DNA of 38,077 bases from Pleurotus djamor. Its lineage: Eukaryota; Basidiomycota; Agaricomycetes; Agaricales; Pleurotaceae. Below the pieces are notes generated by a model. The model worked only from the letters and a program-made list of their open reading frames with translations, was not told the DNA's origin and made no database searches. The stretch spans positions 1 to 38,077 of the forward strand of contig JAPEVF010000435.1 in NCBI GenBank assembly GCA_029747585.1. The letters are read 5' to 3'. This document shows positions 1-10,978 of the stretch, in pieces. Position 1 is the first letter of the stretch; each line of letters starts with the position of its first letter. The position numbers were made by a program, and so were the translations under genes.

Positions 1-1698
1 ATGCCTTCGACAACCGTATCAACTTGGTGTCGCCTTTTCGTCCCTTCAGCCTCCCTGTGGTCATACATCACACCATGTTTGACCTAAGACGTAGAAATTG
101 ACATCAGATCCATCATAGATGCAAAAATAGCGGATGATTAACTTTATTGTATAAACCACTGCCTTCGGGGTCGGATAGGACCACCATCAAGTCTTCGTCC
201 ATTGATTTCAGGTATCGTCCAGTGCCAGCAATGGTCCCTCCCGTCCCTAAGCACGCGCATCAGCCAAACGGATTGATGGACAGATCATTTGAATCAACGT
301 ACCTGCTCCACTAACGAAAGCCGCCATATGGCCGTTAGTCTGCCGCCAAATCTCCGGTCCAGTGCCGTCGAAATGAGCATCAAAGTTACTTTTATTCTAG
401 ACACGATTAAATGCGGGGTAAGCTCAGGTTCAAGCTAGAGGCGAACACGAGGCTTGACGCTATAGCATACGAAGCGAGCGAGGCTGAAGCCTCCTGATAA
501 TGACGAAACGGGGTGCAAAGCGCAATATAGAAACAAAGTACCAACCTCGAACTGATCGGCGAAGAAGCCTCGAGGCTTATTTAGGATATCTTCCCTGGAC
601 TCAAGGTCATTGTCGGTGTCTGACTGGGTGGAAATCACCACAGATGCAGAGGGCGAGGCGAGGAGGTGACTGTGATTCGGGTTTGTTTCGCCAGATCGAC
701 CGAATTCTATGGCACGGCGCCGAGCAAGGTTCTAAAGGCTGTGTTCAAATTGCGAACGGACGGACGTATGCGGAGAGGGGATGCATACAACATACTGGCA
801 ACGAGTTGGCCACCGAGATTAATGACGTTTACGAGAGGGGCATGAGGCGGGGAAAGCGTGCCTGTTTCTTATCCACTATACTGGCGGGTCTGACCCTCTC
901 AACGTCCGCGCCGAGCGAGAGGAGTGCCTTGACTTTCTCCTCGGCCACATCATCTGGCATAATAATAGCTAAAGAAAGAACAGTGAGCCGTGTTCCTTGG
1001 CCAATGAAAAGATATCGAGGCACGCACTAGCATCGTAACCGCTGAGCAGAACCCAGAGTATTCCATCAAATGTGATAGTCGGATTTCTGTGTGGAGGACA
1101 CCTACCGAGCTCGAGCAATGGTAGCGATGGAGATACCGGTCGATCCAACTGTGCCTTCAAAAATTCGTGATCCAGTATGGGGATAGAGGAGGCCAGTCTT
1201 TTCCGCGTCGTCAATCACTGGTCAAAAACGCCGCGTCACTACTTGAGAACCATGGAATAGGGCAGCAAACGTACTTCGAAGAGCAACTCTGTCCTTGACG
1301 CTGCCCCCTGGGTTCAAGAACTGGATGTATTCCTTAGTCGTATGCCAGCCAAAGACATCTATGCCGTACCTCTGCTTTGCCGAGGATCTCGACACCGAGT
1401 ACATCGCTCAAAGAGTTGATCCTGATGAGAGGCGTATTTCCTGCAAAGTTTTCCTCCATTTTGACGCGATATGATAGCCATCATGCGTACCTATGAGACC
1501 AGTGACCCCAGATAGAATTTCATCCTGCCTGAGCTCAATCGGACGTGGCTTGAAGTTCCTCTCCTGTCTCTCCCGTTTACGCGACTGGTAATAAACTGCA
1601 AGCGAAGTCGTCGCGATTGACAGCGAAAAGCCCAAAAGAACGCCATAAACGACGTGTCGCAGCGCGTTTGGCGTCCAATCCTGGAATCCTGAAGCCAT
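1..1698 (-). CDS. Cysteine synthase-like PLP enzyme with N-terminal membrane anchor (3' end off window)
   Basis: Probable fungal cysteine synthase / beta-substituting PLP enzyme (fold-type II). Eleven exons are readable on the minus strand: 1698-1491, 1440-1370, 1320-1275, 1217-1106, 1041-1028, 968-862, 794-789, 731-546, 396-303, 246-143 and 83 to the edge. Residues about 15-38 form one hydrophobic segment followed by a basic stretch, suggesting a membrane anchor, perhaps mitochondrial. Family motifs seen in order are GNTPLIRINSL, the PLP-lysine motif NPGGSVKDR, EGTVGSTGIS, IIMPDDVAEEKV, GTGPEIWRQT, GTGGTIAGTGRYLK and HGVMYDHREAEGTKR. A Ser/Asp-rich insert lies between EFGRSGETN and KPRGFFADQFE. 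Two exons are tiny (14 and 6 nt), and the intron 861-795 begins with GC. The start at 1698 precedes the hydrophobic segment. It is divergent from the CoA-binding gene, with 239 bp between starts. The enzyme class is confident; the exact substrate is not. Confidence 0.85.
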
Positions 1699-1937
1699 GC
1701 GTACGCACCGGGACCGACTTGATCCTACAGCACGTAAACCCAATGATACGGAGCCAAGTGAAGACGGAACCTCGCGGTCAGGTTGTGGTTGGAGATAAAC
1801 CCACAATCGTCAACAACGCTCAACATGGCGCAACTCTTCAATTGCTGACCCAGGCCCCACATATTTAAAGCAGCTGAGGGAGATCAGGTCCTTCAAACCA
1901 CATATCAGATACCTTTATCTCTTGCCTCTCTACCACC

Positions 1938-2576
1938 ATGGCCTCTGGAAAAACAGTACGCGAGATCCAGCAAACCTTCCTGGCTTCGCCCTACTACGCC
2001 GTCGTCGGAGCATCCAAGGACAAGAGCAAATTTGGAACAAAGGTATGTTCTTTGAAGGTTATATTATCTCGACGGAGCAAAAGCCGATAATGCGATAATG
2101 TAGGTGTTGAACTGGTACAAGGAACGGACCTTCCAGGTGACCCCGGTTCACCCGGTATGCATCGGTCCCAGTCCCAGCGGGCTCCATTCTTCCGTTGTCA
2201 AGGCTAACTGTGCATTCTCCAGAAAGAAGCAGAGCTCGAGGGTCTGCAGACCAAAACCTCTATCACGGATCTTCCTGCGCCGTCAGAGACATCTGTCAGC
2301 GTCATCACTCCACCCAAGGTACGTATCGACATTGTTCTACGGAAGTATTTCGTCTCTCAACCGTCCCGGTATGCGTTTCTCCCATAGGTTACTCTTGCCA
2401 TCTTGCAGCAAGCCAAGGAACTTTCGGTGCCGGCTTTGTGGCTCCAACCGGGCGCTGAGGACGAAGAGGTCATCAAATATATCGTCGAGAACGGATTACA
2501 GGACCGAGTGATCTACGGTGGTCCCTGTATCCTCGTCGAGGGCGATGGAATCCCCCGGGCTAGTGCTGCCCTCTGA
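1938..2576 (+). CDS. CoA-binding domain protein (YccU-like, Rossmann fold)
   Basis: Four exons: 1938-2042, 2104-2154, 2223-2318 and 2388-2576, all with GT-AG introns. The protein is about 146 residues, the usual size for the stand-alone CoA_binding_2 family. Visible family features are YYAVVGASKDKSKFGTKV (first strand and glycine-rich turn), VTPVHP at the end of strand 2, VSVITPPK, PALWLQPGAEDEEV and the C-terminal stretch around IYGGPCILVEG. Members bind CoA or a similar nucleotide; their cellular role is poorly defined in fungi. The start is the first ATG after a pyrimidine-rich leader and begins the conserved fold directly. The gene is divergent from the cysteine-synthase-like gene and the two may share the 1699-1937 promoter, which contains an AT-rich 'atatttaaa' near 1859. 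Confidence 0.85.
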
Positions 2577-2846
2577 AGAGGCTAGAGTGTCGTCTGTAAG
2601 CTGATGTATTTATCAATAGTGCGTATCATGTTTCTTCACCCGTTGATCTCGAACCTCGCCAGGCTGATTATCTTTCGCATGATACCCTCGGTGTCGTAGA
2701 GTAAATTCTCTGTTGACCCACATGTAAACTGTCCTACCGCTTAACGAAGGGTATCATTGTAACGCTCTAAGTCCGACCTTGAAAGCATATGAATACTTGA
2801 CTGTTCGTCTCAAGGTTTTCAAGTAGCTTGCACTCGCCTTTCATTC

Positions 2847-3262
2847 ATGACACGCTCAATAACTGAAGCCAAGCAAGAGAAGCTCTTCGCCGTTTCTGGA
2901 GGGTCTCAGTCGGAGGATTCCTCAAGTTGGACGAACAAGGTTCCTATTGTGGTTTTATAACGATGCCCATATTGAACTTCCTCAAAAGGTACTCGGATGG
3001 TATACAGATAGACAGATCGACGCCCCAATGCCGTCTGTGCGCAACCCGTTCCGTTGACCATGATCCTGACTTCTCCTAACATGTGTAAAAGGAGGCTCAG
3101 GGGCTCAAAACACTCCCCCAGAAGACGACTGTTGGCGTTGCGGCCGAACAGGTAAATTCCTCCGTTGTGTTGCATGCTTTTATGGCTCAATTCGCTCAGG
3201 AACCGGCTTCGACAGATCGTCGTTATCGATTTGAGGAGACTTTCAGGAACTGGGCAATGTGA
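2847..3262 (+). CDS. Possible small hypothetical gene
   Basis: A phase-consistent model is 2847-2939, 2989-3036 and 3092-3262, ending at TGA. It would give about 100 residues, starting MTRSITEAKQEKLF and ending TFRNWAM. The intron before 3092 has a good branch-like 'ctaac' and a cag/aag-type acceptor, but the first donor (gttcct) is poor. The segment 3152-3199 could be a further in-frame 48-nt intron. I recognise no family. A 125-codon open frame also exists on the minus strand (2906-3283), so coding strand is not settled. It lies downstream of, and co-directional with, the CoA-binding gene. Confidence 0.25.
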
Positions 3263-4498
3263 ACTTGCGTGCCGATACTGCATCCATTTTGTCTTCCCTC
3301 CTAGCCCAGGCTACGCATTACGGCCATTATCATACACGAGTTGGACGCTTCATGTAATTCGATCACACGGATACACGGTGATATCATGCCCTGTATCTAT
3401 ACCTGGCGTCGAAAAGGCGCATGACTTGAGAAAAAGGAAGTGAATTAGGAGCGACGATCGTTTTTGTTCTTCTAGCCTAGGACAAACGTCGCCCATCGAT
3501 GATACGCCGCAACCACAACCACCATCATCATCATACTGACCTTCACTTTCACATTTTCGCTTGCCTAGCTATCAAGCTTCTAGGCTGATTGGCGAGCGGA
3601 ACAGTGAAAGTTAGGCTTTCGTGAGGTGAGATTCCATATCAGGGCGTTTCCCCAGGCCTCCTCACCATGTCACAACCGCCAGCCTTCTGGAAGTAACTTA
3701 TTATGCCGGATTTCCTCCTGGAGCATCCCAAGAGGATATCGGAGGAAGTAAGGCAGTAGAGCTGTGAGTATCGGCGGGCGTATTCATGGCCAGTAGGATA
3801 AATTATCAGAAAACTCGCCACACGCCAATCTACTGCTTCATGTTCTGCCAGTGGATTGGCACGCCGCCGCCTCGTTGGCCCGCTAGCTAATCAAAGTATC
3901 TACATGTAACGCTCTGGGCGCCGACCTGGCCACATTATCGTCGCTATCTTGCTTGGTCGTGTCGCGGGGATCACAAAGATGCTGCTCCGTGAAACCTGGC
4001 TGTCACTTCACAGAAAACAGGTTTTGATTTCCAGTTTACCCACCTGCACATTGCGTGCTAAAGCCATGGGTAATGGGTTCTTTTTCAAAGAATCAAGCTG
4101 TCCAGCCCCCCCAAAACGAGGTTTACACGTTGTTATCAAACCGATAGTGCCGTCACTGACCTGCTGGTTGTGTGCAGATATTCGCGAAAATATGGAAATT
4201 CTCGGATACGTAACCAGGGCACGCAGTCGAAGATGTTTTGGCCGACGTCTGCCACCAGCCTCGTTCCCCGCTTTGGCTGGTCTGTATATTATTTGTAGGC
4301 GGTACTTCAGTGACCGAAGACGGCAGGTTCCGATCGTTTCCGCGGCAGCCAACCTCCTTTGAACCTTCCTGTTATGGGTCGCCCTTTGTTCTTCTCCATT
4401 CGATGGTGGGAGCCATTGGCCCTTGCCAGTTCGTCTTTAGCCATGAGCACGAGCTCGAGTGCAAACCTCAACCCTTCGGATGACTTTTCACTATAAAA
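3263..4498. other. Region without a convincing gene
   Basis: Only short or overlapping open frames on both strands are present (for example 3949-4362 plus and 4008-4352 minus cover each other), without family motifs or a coherent exon chain. A short plus-strand stretch around 3660-3760 reads as protein-like in one frame but has no start or partner exons. Probably intergenic, perhaps with decayed coding remnants. Confidence 0.5.
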
Positions 4499-4846
4499 AT
4501 GGACGAGGAAATCATCTCAAACGCCATACATGATTCAGTCACGACACCCGTACGCCCCAGTTTAATTCTATATATCTTACATCTCGTAACAGTCGAGGNC
4601 CCCCCTTTCCTCCCTCTGCATCCCGCGACACAGATCATGACTTCGGACCCATCACAGATGGCGCGTCGTCTCTCACCCAAGGAAAAGCCGAAGCCCCAGC
4701 TCGCCCCCCTGTCCCCTGCCCAAATTATCGCGGATGCATGGAATAAGGAATCGGCGGAGAGTCAGGAGAGATGGCGACAAGCAGATGTGTTGTTGAGGAA
4801 ACAGTTCGCCATCCCCCAACGGCGCGCCAGGGACTCCAAGATATAA
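4499..4846 (+). CDS. Possible hypothetical gene, weakly HMG-box-like C-terminus
   Basis: An open frame of 115 codons starts MDEEIISNAIHDS and ends RRARDSKI. The segment IIADAWNKESAESQERWRQA resembles helices 2-3 of fungal HMG boxes, where a W, K/N-E-S and an amphipathic helix follow each other, but the N-terminal part of an HMG box is not convincing. An intron at 4550-4592 (gtacgc...aacag) is plausible. It would need one base fewer or more at the 'gaggNcccccc' run at about 4599, where the sequence has an N. It is therefore either one long exon or a two-exon gene with a miscounted homopolymer. No other evidence of function. Confidence 0.3.
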   Translation: MDEEIISNAIHDSVTTPVRPSLILYILHLVTVEXPPFLPLHPATQIMTSDPSQMARRLSPKEKPKPQLAPLSPAQIIADAWNKESAESQERWRQADVLLRKQFAIPQRRARDSKI

Positions 4847-6631
4847 AAATTCCAATACGCCCAACCAAGTCCAAGGTCCAAGGTACACCTCTCATTCATT
4901 TATTGAACGTCCAGCATGTTAATCATCGCCACAGAATCTATCGTTTTATTTATCAGTTCTTATGATAACATGCGTCTCACCATGCATAACATCTACCCTC
5001 ACTTCGCCCTTCTTTCGTCATGACCACCTTGTAACTTTATTTGTACTCATCGGCCATTCTTTCTGCGTCGACCTCCCACTATCTACTCTATCTCTTCGAA
5101 TATCAGACCCCCATAGACACTTTCTTGCACCAATTGATCTCATCATGCTACAGAACAGCGCTTAGACTCCTGTTTCGTGAGAGGGAGCGGCGGCGAGGAG
5201 GCAATTGGCCCCCTGTAGTACACATTGCGTCGTCTATCAACTACACAGTTCGCTCGCCGTTATGCCCTCCGAGGAGGTACATTCCAGCTTGGTAAAGTTC
5301 TGAAGAGGACCTACATCCCTGCTGATCTACACACACAGTACACCACTCATTTTCGCTTGAAGCCGACGTTTGACCCGTCACAATCGGTGTAATTTACAAG
5401 CGGGGCATACTCATCGGAGTCCAAGGTGTCAGCTACACTACTGCCTGTGCCAGACTCGTAAGCGGGTCGAGTCACCAGATATCTTCCTTGTCCTCACCAG
5501 GATTTGAACGCCTCCAAACAATCGGACCGTTGTTGACGCAGTTCAGGGATGAATAGGGCCTTCCCCTGAATTTCCCCTACGAATGTGGAACCAAGTGCGA
5601 CGTTCTGTGAGAACTTGGGTGGAGAAATATTCTAGATGCATATTTCCTTTGAATATCTACCAAATCGGAAGTCCGAAGAATGGAGACGTATGGGAATGGT
5701 TACTCTAGAACCCCTGGCGTCTGTGTTCAACTTGGGTTGGGCTCGGCCTTGTGTGGGAGTGAAGGGTCAAGGGAAAGGTACATTTCCATGTTCGAAAATA
5801 AGCTTTATATTACTTTCATGAGGGGAGTCCATAGTTAATGTGAGTGTCGGTGTGTGTTTCAGAATGCTACAGAGTTGAGCACAGGACAGCACTACTCACG
5901 GCTCGGTAAGCCTCGAAGGAGTGGAACGTTGAACGGCTGAACAGTCAACCGGCGTTCCACAGACGGAAATTGGGGTTAGTGCCACAGGCCATCCACTATG
6001 GAGCAGTCTTGAAGGTGCCGGGGAGCCCTGAGGCTAGTATCGGCGGCGTTGGGCCATATTCACCCGCACTCAATTATTTGGTCTGGAAACTTGCGAGTGA
6101 ACGCATTCGTACGCTGATCATAAAGCAGTAAATGGAAGCGACGGGGTGTTTCTGATTGAACCGGCGGCGACTTTACGTGGGACATACGCCAAGGTTCCGA
6201 CATCGTATTGCGTGATAGGCTCCGTAGGATCGAGAACAAATAGAGTATATTGAATGACGTGGGGTCATAGGCTCGAACGAAACCGCGCACAACAGTGCAA
6301 CCCTGATGACCGACACCGACCATCCCGTTCGCAGCATACGCAATGTCTCGAAGATGGTGAGCTAACGGAGGGGCACTCTCAACGAAGCCTTGCGACAAAG
6401 GCCTGATAGCAACGAAAGACGGAATGTCGGATTTTGGCCCACCGCATCGTCATACGACTTTTGTAGGGACCTGGTTGAACGGTTCCAAGCACCCAGAAAG
6501 ATTGGTATCAGTGCCGCCGACTCCGGTAGTAGCCCAAGATAAAAGCGCGACGAAAAGACGTCTGCTGGGGACCCAGGACTTCGAGGTCAAGTTTCGATAA
6601 CAATAGGCGTGTTCAGGGTCCGGATCATACG
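4847..6631. other. Mostly non-coding, with coding-like minus-strand fragments at 6060-6450
   Basis: From 4847 to about 6050 I see only short open frames without motifs. From 6060 to about 6400 on the minus strand, two different frames look protein-like in turn. One runs 112 codons to a TGA at 6060. In another, a run reads VLDPTEPITQYDVGTLAY. This suggests either a spliced exon pair I could not join or a decayed gene. A tRNA T-loop-like 'gatttgaac' at about 5501 was checked and rejected. Confidence 0.4.
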
Positions 6632-8484
6632 TCACTCCTCTTTTCCATCCAAGTTGGGATCTAGCCACAGAAAAATAGATATTGATTATGCAGTGATACA
6701 TCATTTGGGGTATCAAACATGGGCTTGCCTTATCACGGTCAATTCGTAGTTTCTCAGAGGTTGAAATATAAGTTTCTAGGCGACTGACCTGCGTCTTCTT
6801 CATTCCATTGCATCGTCCGGATATCAATTTCACCGAGTTCTCGAAGGTCTTCTATATCTGCATCATACATCGGCTTTTCATCACGCTCACAGAGAATCCT
6901 CTTCCCTATGAGTGAGACAAGCTTTAGGCGGTTGTGTGGGGAAAACCTTGTGTACAGCCATGGTACAATGGACCTCCATGACCAAAAGTCTTGATTACTG
7001 GCCAGAACGATGTGCTCCAAGTCGGGGAGGATATGAATTTCAGAGTCTAACGGTCGTCCGAGGTTTGTAGAACTCGTCTGATGAGCGCTTCGCATGAGTT
7101 CCTGGAAGAGGGCGGGGTAACTATCATCCATATCGGAGATGGATAGCTCCCGAAGCATGTTCAAATCACATAGAAGGTCAGAGAGGTCGACGGTATCCGC
7201 GTCGATGGACTGTATGTGTAGACGCCTCAAACGCCAGGCACGAGCCGCCGATATAGCTAATGAGAGGCGGCTATTAGGAATGGCCATATCACAAAGGTAC
7301 AAGGAGGTCAACTTGGGAATGGAAAGATGAGAGATTAAATTCCAGTGCCCATGGAGGGTGAGGGAATCAAGCGACGGTAGAGCAAACCTCGTTGGGGGGC
7401 CTTCCACATCCACCTCAGAGATGGACATATTACACCGTTGAAGATATGGAAGGGCGGTACTCTTGAATAGATCCAGGCATGCCGACAAGGGAATTGGAGT
7501 CCGAAGTTTCAATGTTTTCAACTGGATCCACGGGAGAATGATATCGGCGGGGCGGAGGCCACATAATTCAACGTGCTTAAGATGTGGGGCCGTGATGAAC
7601 CACCGAAGGGTGGCGGCCATCGCAGTTGGGTGACATGAAATGGAGAGGCTGCGCATGGATGGGAAATTCCCGTGAAGGAGTGCGTGCTCGAGAGAGGATG
7701 GGATGAGATGCGGGTCGGGAATGTTCAAAGTGACATTCCGCCAGCGACTACTGTTCTCAAGTAGCTTCTCCCATTCACCATCATCCTCTTCAACAGCAAA
7801 AGCACTGGTTTCGATGTAAATATCCAGAGGTGCTTGCGCCGACAGCCTGAGAGATCGCTCCGTGATCCGACGAGACGGACGACCTGATAATATGGCGATT
7901 TGATTCCACAATGTGGGGGTCGCTCTCGCGAGCCTTCGCCACCGTCGACAAACCATGGAAAGAACCCGGGGCTGTGAGACTTCCGAGCCGTCGATGTTCT
8001 TCCACCATGAGTCAGGGCGCGAATGGGACGCTACTTGAAAGATTTGACTTAATATCGAATCGGGAAGCTGGCGAACAGGCGATAAGACGCGTTGGTATGC
8101 GCGGCGGAACCCCTCGTGTTGGGACATCAATAACTTCATATAACGCAGGTACTTCGTAACGTGAGGCTGTCGCGTTGCCGCTGATGCCTGCGTAACGGGA
8201 TCGCCCACTAACTGGAAGCATCGAAGGGAGGCAAGGTAGTTCTCCGCCGCATTTGTTTCGCGGAGAAGAAGGGCAAGTTGACGTGGAAGGTCTGAGAGCT
8301 CTTGCTTGATTTCGAGGTACTTTTCCGGAGGGATGAACTCGTTGGAGAATATATCCCACTTGGGGATATCATTGAGGAAGACGTCGATTGGGCCGTCGAG
8401 CTTCACTGTGACTCCGGTGAAAGGGAGAATAGAGGGGCGTTCTTCTATTCCAGAAAACAAGTTATGAGGTCTATATTTATTCAT
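6632..8484 (-). CDS. F-box domain protein
   Basis: Large exon 8484-6789, then probably a short last exon 6660-6632 after a 128-nt GT-AG intron. If the intron is not used, the frame runs to 6754. The F-box-like motif PVRQLPDSILSQIFQ starts near residue 137 and is followed by VCRRWRRLARATPTLW, the usual continuation of mushroom F-box proteins. The remaining 400 residues show irregular leucine-rich repeats (for example FPSMRSLSIS, LKHVELCGL, LTSLYLCDM). F-box proteins act as substrate adaptors in SCF ubiquitin ligases through Skp1; the target is unknown. The start MNKYRPHNL at 8484 is preferred over an in-frame ATG at 8550, because upstream sequence overlaps another coding-like frame. It shares layout with the F-box gene at 17.4 kb. 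Confidence 0.8.
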
Positions 8485-9106
8485 GATGAGTCGCTGTATA
8501 CGTGCTGAAGAGGACCATACATCCAGTCCGCTGGGGACAAAACCTCCCATGCATATGGGTTACTAGCTGAGCTTGATGAACTAGACGAAGATGCTGAGGT
8601 TCCATCCTCCAGGGACGAAGTAGTATGAGAGAGTGAGCTAGAGGCGCTCTGAGGAGTAGCTGGAGTGTCCATCCAACAGGTCGGGCCGAGCAGCTCCCAA
8701 GAGTTGAGTTCGCTGAGTAAGTGGATGTGGATCAATTTTGCGCATTGCGGAAACGACAGGTACGAACCTTTCCGAAGCGACCCTTGGTCGCCGAAGAGAC
8801 TGAGGAGTGAATCTTGACATGATTTGCAAGAAGTGCATCGCGGAGGGTGGAGGCGAGCTGGAGAGAACGGGCCCTGCGTATTAGAACTAACCGCCGCGAG
8901 GACTCCGCCTGCCGCTGTGCACGATCGCATGCGCATTGCTGTATGGCTAGGGCCCCACGGCCCAAACAGTTACCGGGAGGGAGGATATGGTCACAGTGGC
9001 GGCCATAGACAACGAGGTGTTTTAATAGACATACTTGGAGGCCAACATAATGGTGAGGAGTAGGGATCGTAGAGGACTACCCGATGATTTGAGGGCGATT
9101 TGATGC
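8481..9106 (-). CDS. Uncertain spliced gene upstream of the F-box gene
   Basis: One reading joins an exon starting MVPHQIALKSSGSPLRSLLL (ATG at 9106) through an intron beginning gtatgtc at about 9025 to an open frame that runs to the TAA/TGA near 8481. That frame has a serine run and two similar Trp motifs, SWELLGPTCWM and AWEVLSPADWM. A competing reading uses a different frame (LASTLRDALLANHVKIHSS) and an intron at about 8768-8714. Both are phase-consistent at some junctions, so the true model is undecided. The stretch SLLLTIMLASKY loosely recalls a cyclin-box helix, which is not enough for a call. It ends inside the 5' part of the F-box gene. Coding-like sequence continues to about 9700. 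Confidence 0.25.
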
Positions 9107-9719
9107 GGGACCATAGCTTCAAGTCTTTGCTGGGTCGCAATGTGCTTCAAGGGGTCGACCTAATCATGATTTAGCTTTCTTTCAAGCTTGAAACAATGAA
9201 TGGCTCGGTTTAATGTCATCAGCAAGCTGCTAGCAACCCGAGTTGTAATTGAGTGGAGAATGAGACCGGTTCCGCCCTGGAACAGGTATCAGTTAGACAT
9301 GGAAAGAAGAAACAAGACCATATACCGAAAAGTATCGCCCGATATCTTACACCATGGCGAGGGATTAAGTGGTTCAAGGCAATGCGTCGTAATTAGAAAG
9401 GCATATTTAAAGTCTCCAAATCAACAGGACTGATTGTCACTTGGATGGTCGATGGTCACAAGGAACACTCGCCATGGGACTCATCAGTCGTTACGTTGCC
9501 AACAATGGGCAGAAGAATCACCGAACACTGGGAGCAGATTGCGAGGTGTAGAAGAATGCATAGGGGTCTCATCAAGGGCACAACGAGCAGGAGAGTCGTC
9601 GGATGCTTCGGACGGATGTGTAACTCGCAGGAGACGTGAACGGCTATCTAGGGCAGGGTTTGAGGTCGAAAGCATCATGTTTGATACAATGAAGGACTCA
9701 GATGGACCTTGTATGAAGT

Positions 9720-10525
9720 CTAAACTGTTCCACGGACGATGACGCCTCCTTCTTCAAACTCTTTGCGCAGCTGTCCGTTTGCGTGGAGCTTCGCGACGTC
9801 GTCTGAGCCTCCAAGGCTCTTGCCCCGAACGAAGACGTTGGGGAATGTCCCTTGGCCAGTGAGACGGGTAAGAAGTCGTTTAATCTGCATATCGTCCTCT
9901 ACGCAGACGAATTATCAGAAAAACACGCCTATTGAGAGCGACAAGAGCAAGTCTCACCGCGCAAGTCGACCTCAATGATGGTAGGCTTGGGTTCAAGCTC
10001 GTACTTTTCGAGCAGTGTCTTGGCCCGCTTGGAGTAGCTATGATCATGAACGTAAGTTGGACAGTCGAATTTAGCCGACTCATGAGACCACGCACGGGCA
10101 GTATGTCTGAAAAAGAACTGTCAATGCAAGGCTGTAGATTGAAGACGGCAACACACCTTGCTGAATACGATAACTGGCGATTCACTATCTAACTGCCTGA
10201 GAACCTTCTGCCAGACGATACCCTGCTCCCCCTGCGCGTAAACTGCCATGTCTAATGGTTTCGACACGTCCAAGGATTCATCGAATTGCTGCTTATCCGC
10301 CCTAGTGACGAAATGCAGAAAACCGTGGATTTCTTCGACTGGCCTCGGTTTCATCATGGCGACTATACTCGCTCTAGACAATGAAGGAGCATACTTGCGA
10401 AATAACGAGTCAGAATCTTGAAATGCACTGGGGAGCTCCCAACGCACGCCAGAGTAATAGAGGCCAAAGGCCGCGAGGATGGCAAAGACGACGACTCGCG
10501 AGCGTCGAAGGATGGGTGTGGTCAT
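9720..10525 (-). CDS. Membrane-anchored glutaredoxin (CPYS dithiol type, Grx6/7-like)
   Basis: Four exons: 10525-10157, 10106-10096, 10037-9958 and 9898-9720. The N-terminus MTTPILRRSRVVVFAILAAF has basic residues followed by one hydrophobic segment (about 10-26), as expected for a type II anchor in ER/Golgi like yeast Grx6/7. The glutaredoxin domain follows: SPVIVFSK, active site TYCPYSKRAK, a TFP cis-proline site (GTFPNVFVRGKSLGG) and the GG glutathione-binding pair. Such enzymes reduce protein-glutathione mixed disulfides using GSH. The catalytic cysteine lies on an exon of only 11 nt (10106-10096), and the intron 10095-10038 cuts the CPYS motif between Pro and Tyr. A TATATAAA element is 39 bp upstream of the ATG. 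The gene is divergent from the truncated HAD copy. A paralogue without the cysteine lies at 35.9 kb. Confidence 0.9.
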
Positions 10526-10563
10526 TGTTCAAGCTGTTTCAAGGGTGAGCGCTATCTCTGAGC

Positions 10564-10571
10564 TTTATATA
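10564..10571 (-). promoter_or_regulatory. TATA-like box of the glutaredoxin gene
   Basis: Read on the minus strand, TATATAAA lies about 40 bp before the ATG at 10525. The position suits a short leader; function is inferred. Confidence 0.45.
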
Positions 10572-10742
10572 CCTATTCTTAGTAAAGGAATGAGTCAAAA
10601 AGGGAAAGGAAGGCCGGGCGACAGTGACACGCAGATGTTGATGGAGTTCTTTGAAATCCACTGGGCGCTCCATCATACATTACGGGCGCTTCGGACTTGT
10701 CTTGAACTTGTCCAACTAGTTGACAAAGACTTGAAGACAACG

Positions 10743-10978
10743 ATGGCTGCGACCAAGGCAGAATATGTCATTTTCGACATGGACGGTACGTAGAAAGTGC
10801 GACCGCTCATCAAATATACTTATTGTATCTCTGGAGTATAGGTCTGATGATTGATTCCGAGCGCGTCTACACTGACGTTACCAGTACGCGCTCCGCAGCC
10901 CTATCTGTGCTGCTGTTGATGTGAACAGATGAAATTCTCAGCAAATATGGCAAGGAGATGACTTGGGACATGAAAGCC
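10743..10978 (+). repeat. Segmental duplication, partial copy
   Basis: About 236 bp closely matching 16129-16369: identical exon 2 apart from one silent change, nearly identical intron 2, and divergence mainly in the acceptor half of intron 1. The match begins at the ATG and ends abruptly inside exon 3. Confidence 0.85.

Noticed and set aside
2906..3283. 125-codon minus-strand open frame
   Set aside because: No motifs or partner exons; overlaps a plus-strand chain with splice signals. Not excluded, but weaker.
3949..4362. 137-codon plus-strand open frame
   Set aside because: Composition is not protein-like, a minus-strand frame covers the same bases, and no family motif is visible.
5491..5520. 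Possible tRNA (T-loop-like gatttgaac)
   Set aside because: The flanking bases do not form a T stem, and no acceptor, D or anticodon arm is found at the right distance on either strand.
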